Source: Acholoe squamosa (Eukaryota > Annelida > Polychaeta > Phyllodocida > Polynoidae). From it: a DNA stretch of 64,000 nt. Where the stretch lies: NCBI GenBank assembly GCA_949317995.1, contig OX439041.1, positions 42,517,269 through 42,581,268 on the forward strand, given 5' to 3'. Shown in pieces: positions 56,341 to 64,000 of the stretch. The number at the start of each line of letters is the position of its first letter. Within the stretch, counting starts at the first letter, position 1. The notes under the pieces are model-generated. The model saw only the letters and a program-made list of their open reading frames with translations. It was not told the origin of the DNA and made no database searches. Position numbers and translations under genes: made by a program.

Positions 56341-56536
56341 TACCGTAATGGCCTGTACAAGCGCTGGGGCACTCATTAATTTCAAGCATGCAATACCCCC
56401 GCCCTTATTCAAGACCGGCGCTCATTCAAGACTTACATTATAGTACATTTTAAAATTTCAAAACCCCTGTACCCCCGGCGCTTGTTCAAGACCGGTACTT
56501 ATTCAAAGACCCGGCACTTATACAGGCCAATACGGA
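56341..56536. mobile_element. MITE of about 196 bp, TACCGTAATGGCC ends
   Basis: TACCGTAATGGCCTGTACAA mirrors TTATACAGGCCAATACGGA. The inside repeats CGGCGCTTGTTCAAG words on both strands. A decayed relative lies at 17,354. Confidence 0.65.
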
Positions 56537-56539
56537 ATG

Positions 56540-57415
56540 TATGATCGAAAGAGTGAATAGTGAGGTTGTGATCACAGGATGTTTTGAATTAACCTCCAGA
56601 TCTTCCTTTAGCCTTTTTCTAAGATTCCTTTATATATAGCAAGTGAGTGGAAAGCCAATGTTATGGAAATAGATGAATCCAAAAGGATTACAACTGTAGG
56701 GTATTTTTTCGGGCGAACTGGGCTAGATAAAACCCATATAATTCCTGTTTTTGGCCTCAATCAGAATAGCCAGCTGAGGGGGTACTGAAGCATCCTCAAT
56801 CGAGCATAATATACATAATCACCGTAATACATAACTGACTGTGTATCTTCTAGACACAAAACTGAATGATCTCCTGTTGGCTTATAAAGTACCCTAACTA
56901 ATGGTAAACACGAGTGATTATCAATCGTCTCCACACTTAAAGAAATCCTTACCTTTACCACTCATCAAATCACAAGCAGCTGCAATCCATTAACAGGCTG
57001 TAAATCTTAAAATGAAATGAGACTACAGAGAAATCCACAGGAGGACGATTTCAGAGGGCAATTCAGAGTGGCGGCAAATACAGCATATTGGTCCTCTTGG
57101 TGGTCAAGACTAGTATACATTTTGCCCCATCTGATTTTGAATCTTCCTGAAAACAGTCATATGGCCGTTGCAATGCTATTGTCTGGCTCATTCTTATTCC
57201 CTCATTGGTAATATTAAGATCCGCTGTTTGCGTCAATATTGGCTTTATATCAAGTGTTCAAACGATTGTAATATGTGAAGCCAGCTGTACGCCATTTTAA
57301 TTCCCAGTAAGGTAGCAAATGCGATCTTTACAGCTATTTATATTCAATTAGGTAGTCTAGTTTATTGATCCATAGTTGGTATGGATATAGGAGAAAGATG
57401 GGAGAGGGTGGGTGG
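56540..57415. other. Unassigned sequence
   Basis: From about 57,330 it matches sequence upstream of the 55,571 block (CTATTTAT..TTCAATTAG). No gene seen. Confidence 0.3.
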
Positions 57416-57420
57416 GGATG

Positions 57421-57530
57421 TTCTTAGTGCAAGTGGTTAAGTACCCTCAGTAATTAACTTCTGAGCTGGTAGAGGCAGTATCCAGTACGTCTCTGAATGA
57501 GTAACGGCAGCTTTGGTTACCAGGAACTTT
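57421..57530 (+). promoter_or_regulatory. TAATTA palindrome block, copy 3
   Basis: TTAGTGCAAGTGGTTAAGTA, then CCCTCAGTAATTAACTTC, keeps the right half of the palindrome. GGTTACCAGGAACTTTC follows where copies 1 and 2 have GGTAAACAG or AGTAACCAG. Confidence 0.4.
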
Positions 57531-58004
57531 CATTGGGTTATCTTGCTGGTGCTGGCAGATGTTTGATAGGCTATGGATAAGGAAGAAATCTAGTGGGTTG
57601 TTGAGAATTTAGATGTATTGATGTGAAGACGGTTTCACTATATATGCACACCACTATGCATACCATAAAAGAAATATGCAAACGCCTAGAAGGAGACTGG
57701 AGATTGAAATAGTGCTGGACTTTTCTTTCCCTTCATACCATGAGCCACATACACTCATTGACAGTTCATGACACGTCACATTATTATTGAGGGATTTCAC
57801 TCTTGAATATAGTAAGCTTGTAGGGAGGGTACCACTAATCTGCAACATACTTCCAGTTGTCTTTGGTTATATTTTGTATTATTAATCCCTCTCCCCTAGT
57901 CTCACCTTGTACCTGTCTCATCCTGTTTCCTCTCTACCCACTCTTCACCACCTGGGGGTTTAGTAAGTAGAAGGAAGCTAATGGAGGGGTGAGATGGGTG
58001 GGAC

Positions 58005-58220
58005 AGAGGAAGACAGATGGGAATGGCCGACTGACAGGCCCTCGTCTGCCGGAGGTAGATTGGGGCTTAGAAAAAAAGACAAGAGCGTTGGCCCGCCATG
58101 TATTGACTACCTCACGGACACTGGCTACCTGAGCCAGCACTTACTGAGTCCAATATTCCTATCTCAAACTGATATACTCTTAAACTATATTAGGCTGTTA
58201 ACTAAAGGGACCTTCTAAGC
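58005..58220 (+). repeat. Segment duplicated from about 53,224-53,480
   Basis: See the entry at 53,224. Shared words occur in the same order and with near-equal spacing. Confidence 0.5.
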
Positions 58221-58229
58221 CCATCCAAT

Positions 58230-60850
58230 ACGAGCTCGTCCACAGTGCCAATTACTAACCTTGCTCAGTTTTGTGACATGCATCTTATATCACGTAGGCC
58301 CCTAATAAGTGCTCCTGACGTAAGACAAGCATCCCTTTTATATGTGCACAACCAGATATCTATAGAAGATGCATGTAGATGCATTTATTTAGATAGAGTA
58401 TTGTTATTCCTTAGAGTCCAAATGCCATTTAACACATCACAGTGAAGAATCATTGATTTGCAAGAGTTGTTTCAAGTAGGACTTCAAGTTAAGTTGCATG
58501 TTAGAACCATCGAAGGTGTTAAGAGTATTTTATTTGTGTTATAATTATGTGGTTCCACAAAGTATTCATGTGTCTTCTTTTATTTGGAGACTATGTCAGC
58601 TTGGCACGAATTATACGAGAATCCTGAGCAAAAAAAGACTTGTATGCAAAAGCTTTCCAAGTGTTGTCAAAAGGAATGAAATTGTTCACAATGTAAGATC
58701 AAACTACCCTCTCTTCTACTATACTGTCTTCTTTGGCCCAGACGTTTTCCCAATCGAAGTTCTTACCTGTCCCCTTATATAAAGATTTGAATTCATGTGC
58801 CCCTGCTATACCGAAGTGCCAAATACTCGATTAAAACAAACCCAGCAAGTTGTCGTCATCTGTCGCCATGATTGGTCATCAATGGTGACTCCTTTTTGAG
58901 TGATAACTCATTCCGTCATTTTTCGCCACTGTGTGTTAGACTCATGTGCCATAGCAATTGCTATTCCTGGTGATCTTGTGCTATAACGACGTCGTGTTCC
59001 ATCTAGCAACATGTGTGAGCCACTTCACACAGGTTGACGAGGACTCACGACAATTTGCTGGGAAGTAAGGGATAAAGGACTCAAATTTTCAGATGACCAA
59101 TAAAAAAATCAATATTGAAATAATATTCTGAAGATACATGAGTGCACCTTCAAAGCTGCGCCTTATGTCTTTGATCTCTCTGTTAAAGACAGCGCATACT
59201 GATAGGTCTGGAAGCAGGCATGACCTTGATGCTTGTTTTTCATTTCGACATATTTTGCATTGAACCTGTCCTTAACATACAGAAGAACAGGCATAATGTA
59301 CACACTGCAGTTGAATACCTAACACAAGGGGATATCCTGTCTGCTTTTTTTACTCTCGTAAATGGTTCCTATATAGAAGATCTGAAGATCCGAAGATTTA
59401 CTCTTTGCCTCTTTCCTTCCTCTCATTTATGCCCATTTCCATTGATATGTGTCGTTGATCTGAAACTCCCCTTATTGAGAGTATTCAGGCCCTTTTTATT
59501 TGAAACTGATGATCATGGCTAGGTCTGAAAGCATAGGGCCTAAATCTCGGAGCCCTCACGAGGCTTAAGTTGCTGCAGAATTTCCAAAATAGAATAGACT
59601 GCAGATAAAAAGAAAACTTTGATTGCCATTCCTTTAGATTGCCTTTGTTTTACAATGAATTGCCTGAGTGGTAACAAATAGATACAATCCTGGCCAGGCT
59701 CATCCCTTGGATTGCAGCCAACGGCAGGAAGGAACATAAGCTGCACATCCGCTGACAAAGCTAGCTGCCGTCACACCAAATACTTAATATCTGGAACTAA
59801 TCCTGGTGGACATGGTCTAGGGCACGTTCCCAACCATAGGCAGGAACCCCTAGCCTAGCCGTCCTAAAACAGCAAATAACTTGGACTCTACCTGCCATTT
59901 AATGGTTTCTTATTTTTTTTTTTTTTTACCTTTTTATCTATTTTTTTTTCTTTTGCAGGACAACATGAGTGTCAGTGTGTCCCCCTATGGGGATGAGAGC
60001 TGCGCATGTGCTATCAGACGACCAACATCCGGGCACTGATAGGAAAATGGCTGGCAACTATTAAGGCCCAATAAAGCCTGGTTCTGTTGGCATGTTTTAT
60101 GTGGGAGGAGGTGAAGGTGGTGTGGAGGGGCCTGGGGCAGAGGGCAGGAAAGAGAGGGGAGCTTGTGGCTCGGGGTCATGGTAAACATAGCCGCCTTACG
60201 TGATCCACGAATGCACAGACGCCTGGCGACAATAGGGCATCTGCATGTATAGAGCTTCTCCCAGCAATCCATTATACCTGGTGACTATACTCCAGATCCC
60301 AGTATAAAAGGGAGCTTATTCAATGGATGATGAATATGGCTTTTGATAGATGCATGTTCTGCATACAACAGCAAAGCTACAAATACCCAAATGTATCAAT
60401 ATCACAATGCTATGTTGACCGCTAGGACAATGATAAATATTTATGTAGTGTTGACAAGTACTCCACAGTAATTGCTTTCCAGTTCTATTTATACCATGGA
60501 ATGGTAACATTGCCTTTTGAGAAGACCCAGTATTCTAAAGAATCACTAACATGGTCATGGGAGTGATTCCTTGTGATAACACTGCACTGTATGGGTGTAG
60601 CAGGGGTTGCTTTTTGGAGGGTGCTGATAACATTGTTACCCAAAGACTACTTATCATCAGTCTTAATCAATGGGAAACAGATGTCTATCCATGTACAGAG
60701 GCCTATAGTATTATACAAAGAGGGAAAACGGTTTTTGTAAAGATACTCCAATAACCACACATATTAGTCTGGAGGTTATTCTAAAAGAGTAAAAAGTGAT
60801 AATTTACCAATATTTTGAAATAACCCCCAGAGCATGTTCAAGACCCCAAG
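58230..60850. other. Unassigned sequence
   Basis: No exon with both splice signals was recognised. There are T-runs at 59,911-59,948 and a purine/G-rich stretch at 60,105-60,175. Open frames up to 100 codons have no motif. Confidence 0.3.
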
Positions 60851-60859
60851 TAACATGCC

Positions 60860-61055
60860 CAACTGGGCCCCAATTGGGCTTACCCCGGGAAAAGCCGTGC
60901 TGAACTGTGGGCTTAATTTTGGGCTGGGCAAAGCTATGGGCTCCAGTGGGCCCCCAAGTTGGGCTGACTGTTAATAACCAATTAACAAATGTAAAGCACC
61001 AGTTTTGTTTTCAGTTGAAAAATAATGATAGGGCTTTCTATGGGCTTGGGGTGGG
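60860..61055. repeat. GGGCTTGGGC-type repeat
   Basis: TTGGGCTTA, GTGGGCTTAA, TTGGGCTGGGC, TATGGGCTCC and AAGTTGGGCTGAC recur. It is similar in style to the block at 30,805-30,900. Confidence 0.5.
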
Positions 61056-61150
61056 CTGATCAGCTGCTGATCAACGCGTAGTTGTGGCATTTGAAATCAG
61101 TAGTCCCCACAATGTCATATGAAGACAATTTCCCACAATGCACTCATTTG

Positions 61151-61157
<7 letters not shown>

Positions 61158-61213
<56 letters not shown>
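61158..61213. repeat. (AT)n microsatellite
   Basis: About 27 AT units, just upstream of the retrotransposon. Confidence 0.95.
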
Positions 61214-61216
<3 letters not shown>

Positions 61217-61327
61217 GATTATATACTCCCAGATATATATAATATATAATTGATGAGTGATACGTTGGTACTACTTTGTCTGGGGCGCATGATTTTCTAT
61301 GACGTCACACATAACATTTTCCTCCAG

Positions 61328-61335
61328 TATATAAG
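61328..61335 (+). promoter_or_regulatory. TATA box of the retrotransposon
   Basis: TATATAAG lies about 30 bp before a probable start region (TTGAACTAACCGTC) and 130 bp before the first plausible ATG. Confidence 0.45.
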
Positions 61336-61360
61336 CTTCAGCAGTTGAACTAACCGTCAA

Positions 61361-62518
61361 TTGGCTTCATATACTCGGACAGCATACACCACGCTGGGTG
61401 GTGCTGGAAATTTTAAACAGTTTTACCCGTTTTTTCAAGTTAATCCGGTATTCACCCTAACATTATGGGTAGGAAAGGAGCATGCTGGTAGCGGACCAAG
61501 GTCTAAAACCAAGAAGTCGCCTAGAAAATCTAGGAATATAGCCAATTTGAGGAATTCGAGCGGTGTGAGATCCAATGGGGGTGGTCAAGGATCATCTTCC
61601 CAAGCTGCTACAGGGGTTGCATTGGATTCAGCCGTTGACCAGACGACGATTGGGGAGTTGGAGGAACGTATTGCTCATATGGAACAGCAGCTAGTGGATA
61701 TCAAGTTCCTATTGGAAGGACAGGTGGTTAGATGTACATCTACTACAGCACCGGGTGGCGAGACGGAGACGGCTCGGACACGTGGCGATGTTGGTAAACA
61801 TTCGATTGACAACGCAGTAACCAAGCAACGGGGGCGTGGCTGACAGCGCTCGCCTGACTACCGGGGTCTCCACGGCGACAAGAAGGGACGTTGCCATTTT
61901 GGATCTCCGAGTAGATCGTCTTCATACCGTAGTGTTTCGACTAGTTCATCAGTTTCTATTGGGTCTATCTCCTCCAAGAACGGTTGTCGACATACACAAA
62001 AGACTAGAGGTATGTTTGATCAGAGAAATTTCTTGAAGAAGGGGGAAAAATTAGATAGTATCGAGAAACTGCTGCTTGTCAACGTAAGAATGATGAAATA
62101 GTTGATAGAGGAGGGTGAAGATGTTTTCGATGTAGTTAAACATATAGAGGTCTTAGTGGAGAAATCCTCTACTAAAATATACACTCTGAAGGCTCTCGTA
62201 GCATACGACTCGTCTGTTAAGAACAGGGCAAATTGTGAAGGTGTGGAGTCCTTTGGGGATGTTAAAAGTGAGGATATTCTTAGACATTTATCCTATGACG
62301 GAGCGGTGCAGGCTCAGAAGGCGGGTGTGGTAAAAACAAAATCGTTTAAGTCTAAGCAATCCAACCGAACCTGTTATGCTTTCAACAGGGCCGAGGGTTG
62401 CAGGGAGGACCCGTGCAGGTATCGTCATGCTTGTGATGCATACGACTCGTCTGTTAAGAACAGGGCAAATTGTGAAGGTGTGGAGTCCTTTGGGGATGTT
62501 GGGGATGAATCTTTTTAG
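61361..62518 (+). pseudogene. gag-like ORF1, broken, with CCCH zinc knuckle
   Basis: ORF1 encodes the RNA-packaging (gag-like) protein of DIRS-order elements. The first sensible ATG is at 61,464 (MGRKGA), followed by a frameshift into a basic, serine-rich frame (SKTKKSPRKSRN) and a coiled segment (LEERIAHMEQQLVDIKFLL, 61,660-61,720). A second shift near 61,850 leads to an SR-rich stretch, then KKGEKLDSIEKLLLVNVRMM, a stop (TAG at 62,100-62,102), and EEGEDVFDVVKHIEVLVEK. A CCCH motif (C-x8-C-x4-C-x3-H, CYAFNRAEGC to RYRH) lies at about 62,374-62,429. A 63 bp stretch (62,201-62,263) is repeated exactly at 62,438-62,500, straight after the knuckle, and the frame ends at 62,518. An upstream reading from TTG at 61,361 is probably untranslated leader. 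Confidence 0.75.
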
Positions 62519-62855
62519 AGTAACCGCTTGACATTTGGGTTAAAGTGTGCTCCATATATATTTAGTAGGATATCTGATTTTTTGACTGCGGTAGCTAAAT
62601 TTTATGGTGTTGATAGGATAGTTAATTATCTAGACGATTTTATTATCATAGCCCAAACTGAGGAGGAGTGTTTACATAAGAGGAACATCCTTATTGAGTG
62701 TATGGAATATATGGGGTTCATTGTGTCGAAGGAAAAAGTGACTGAGCCTAGTCAAGTGTGTGTATTTCTGGGTATAACCATTGATTGTTCGATCTTTGTG
62801 CAAAGGCTAGGAATAGAGGTGTTATTAAACTTAATGAGTAAAGCCAAAATGACCT
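62519..62855 (+). pseudogene. Reverse transcriptase, back half only
   Basis: The frame opens in the middle of the RT palm. LTFGLKCAPYIFSRI is the block that precedes the active site and VNYLDDFIIIAQT carries the catalytic YLDD aspartates, followed by the GFIVSKEKV and FLGITID blocks. The finger and first palm motifs, including the first catalytic aspartate, are absent, so about 150-200 codons are missing between the gag knuckle and this point. A frameshift at about 62,850 separates it from RNase H. This copy could not make active enzyme. Confidence 0.85.
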
Positions 62856-63441
62856 GTTGTGGTGGAGGGATTTTTGTACCCCTATGTATTCAGATTCATC
62901 TATACAGGACTTCGGTGCCTGGTTTGGTAGAGATTATTTGTATGGGACTTGGAACGATACTAATCCTATGTTAGACTGTGTGGATCATTTTACTCATGCG
63001 CCCAAGCTGGATAATCTAAAAATTCACCACAGGAATATCAATGTTTAGGAACTTTACCCTGTTATGATGGGCCTGAAGCACTGGTTAAAAGAATTTAGTA
63101 ATACCCGGGTTCATTGTATCACGGATAACATGCAGGTCTTGGCTATGTTAAACACCGGTAGGTCCAAGAATAAGTTGTGCATGGCTTGGTTGCGAGAAAT
63201 TTTTTGGCTATGTTTTATCCATAATATTGATATATATTCTACATATATCAGGTCAGAGGACAATATTTTAGCGGATCATTTGTCTAGGCTAAATTACAAG
63301 TGGTCAGAGGGAACACAGACGTACTTCCTAAATTACAAGGGTGTTCTGAATAAATGCAGGAGTGTATTGATGGATTATAACATGTTCTATTGTGGTTGCA
63401 GGCCTCAGGGAGCTGGAGAGGAGAAGGAAAAAATTCTTATA
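62848..63441 (+). pseudogene. RNase H domain
   Basis: In the next frame LLWWRDFCTPMYSDSS provides the first catalytic aspartate (YSDSS..FGAWFG). Then a stop (TAG at 63,046-63,048) interrupts just before ELYPVMMGLKHW (catalytic glutamate), CITDNMQVLAMLN (second aspartate) and SEDNILADHLSRL (final conserved aspartate). The layout is that of DIRS/Ty3-type RNase H. It degrades the RNA strand during reverse transcription in intact elements. The tail to 63,441 has no recognised domain. Confidence 0.85.
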
Positions 63442-63479
63442 TAGGGGTGTAGCTGAGTCTACTCGTAAAACTCGTAAAA

Positions 63480-64000
63480 CAGCAATTTAGTAGGTATAAA
63501 AATTTTTGTAAAAAATTTAACTTTACCCCTCTACCCTGTTCTCCTTCTCAGGCTTCCTTGTACTGTGTTTACTTGTCTGATTTTATGAAACCGATTTCAG
63601 TAAGAAATTATCTGTCTGCTGTGTGGTATTATCAGAAGCTGAAAGGTTATATAGATTATAGTAGTAGCTTTGTGGTTAAAAAAACTTTGGATGGGATAGA
63701 GAGAATGTGTAAGGGGTCTGGCAGTACAACTTACCCTCTGAGTCCTAGAGATATGGTTCAAATTAAAGCAAAATTGAACCTTAATATTATGGAAGACGTT
63801 GTATTTTGGTCAGCTATATTGCTATGTTACAGGGGTGTTTTTAGAATTGGACATGTAGTCCAGTCGCCCCATAATCTCTTAAAGAGAAATGTTAAAGTGT
63901 CGTCTGACTGTATAGAGGTCAGAGTTATTTCGTCTATAACAGACCAGTGTGGCAAGTCTCCATATGTTGTGTATCTAAAAAGAGATCTAGACCGTTGCAA
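63480..64000 (+). CDS. Tyrosine recombinase, N-terminal part, cut by window end
   Basis: A frame open to the window end encodes an N-terminal core-binding part (QQFSRYKNFCKKFNF, then VRNYLSAVWYYQKLKG) and the start of the catalytic domain with LLCYRGVFRIGHV, where the arginine of the R..HRY set is expected. The remaining catalytic residues lie beyond 64,000. In DIRS-order elements this enzyme inserts the circular DNA copy without target duplication. The preceding frame carries YRGVAESTRKTRKT, which looks like the true start of the domain, so a frameshift at the short direct repeat CTCGTAAAA (63,460-63,480) is likely. Confidence 0.75.

Larger units (their letters stand above)
61230..64000 (+). 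mobile_element. Degenerate Ngaro/DIRS-like tyrosine-recombinase retrotransposon, 3' end outside the window
   Basis: The order is a gag-like frame with a CCCH knuckle, then reverse transcriptase, RNase H, and a separate tyrosine recombinase reading on to the window edge. This is the order of DIRS-type elements, which integrate with a recombinase and not an integrase. No methyltransferase-like region is seen between RNase H and recombinase, and the recombinase does not overlap the RT frame, which favours Ngaro over DIRS1. The 5' limit is not defined; terminal repeats could not be identified because the 3' end is missing. Multiple frameshifts and stops show that this copy is dead. Confidence 0.85.

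Noticed and set aside
61361..61463. TTG as the gag start codon
   Set aside because: Eukaryotic translation rarely starts at TTG, and a family-like MGRK start lies at 61,464 in another frame, so a frameshift is more likely.
61836..62036. Open frame starting with GTG within the gag region
   Set aside because: Out of phase with the gag frame that gives the SR-rich and KKGEKLDSIEKLLL segments; the start is not ATG.

Overview
The window looks like non-coding DNA of a large, AT-rich metazoan nuclear genome. Splice-like exon edges, simple repeats and many kinds of mobile-element debris are present, and there is no gene-dense stretch. Several features point to a marine invertebrate, most likely a lophotrochozoan such as a mollusc. 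These are a short interspersed element whose 3' end is a GTTAAAC-type sequence followed by (ACTC)n, many foldback or MITE elements, and a DIRS-order tyrosine-recombinase retrotransposon. The assignment is an inference from repeat style, not from a diagnostic gene. No complete protein-coding gene is visible. Nearly all long open frames come from repeats or chance.

Layout. 0-1.3 kb: AT-rich palindromic repeat, an 11-12 bp minisatellite and a 106 bp near-perfect palindrome inside a 7 bp target duplication. 1.3-2.8 kb: an inverted pair of dispersed repeats, a CTCF-like site and a tRNA-like SINE head. 3.9-7.1 kb: four copies of one SINE family in three insertions, each with exact 10-12 bp target duplications, around two adjacent foldback elements built of 20 bp repeats (4.7-6.0 kb). 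7.3 and 26.8 kb: two members of one foldback family. 11.5-13.0 kb: a 546 bp unit duplicated in tandem and a recurring 19-mer. 13.1-13.9 kb: hairpin, CRE and DR1-like block. 16-23.6 kb: palindromes, a TTAA-flanked MITE, a second dispersed short motif, one convincing internal coding exon on the minus strand (22,646-22,825), and a MITE nested in another inverted-repeat element.

27.6-32.2 kb: minisatellite, MITEs, (GA)n and (GATA)n arrays. 37.9-39.6 kb: 58 bp satellite carrying two copies of a 149 bp insert that can fold into a three-way (T-shaped) junction. 41.6-42.6 kb: 29 bp minisatellite. 44.2-50.1 kb: a 48 bp repeat that keeps an open frame, several MITEs, a G-rich tract and a 2.1 kb foldback element. 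50.7-58.4 kb: a less repetitive region with two or three possible exons and colinear diverged duplications that carry mirrored TAATTA-containing palindromes. 61.2-64 kb: the 5' two thirds of a degenerate Ngaro/DIRS-like retrotransposon (gag, reverse transcriptase, RNase H, tyrosine recombinase) cut by the window end.

The only functional ensemble recognisable is the retrotransposon. It is dead as written: it has frameshifts, stops, a 63 bp internal duplication and loss of the front half of the reverse transcriptase.
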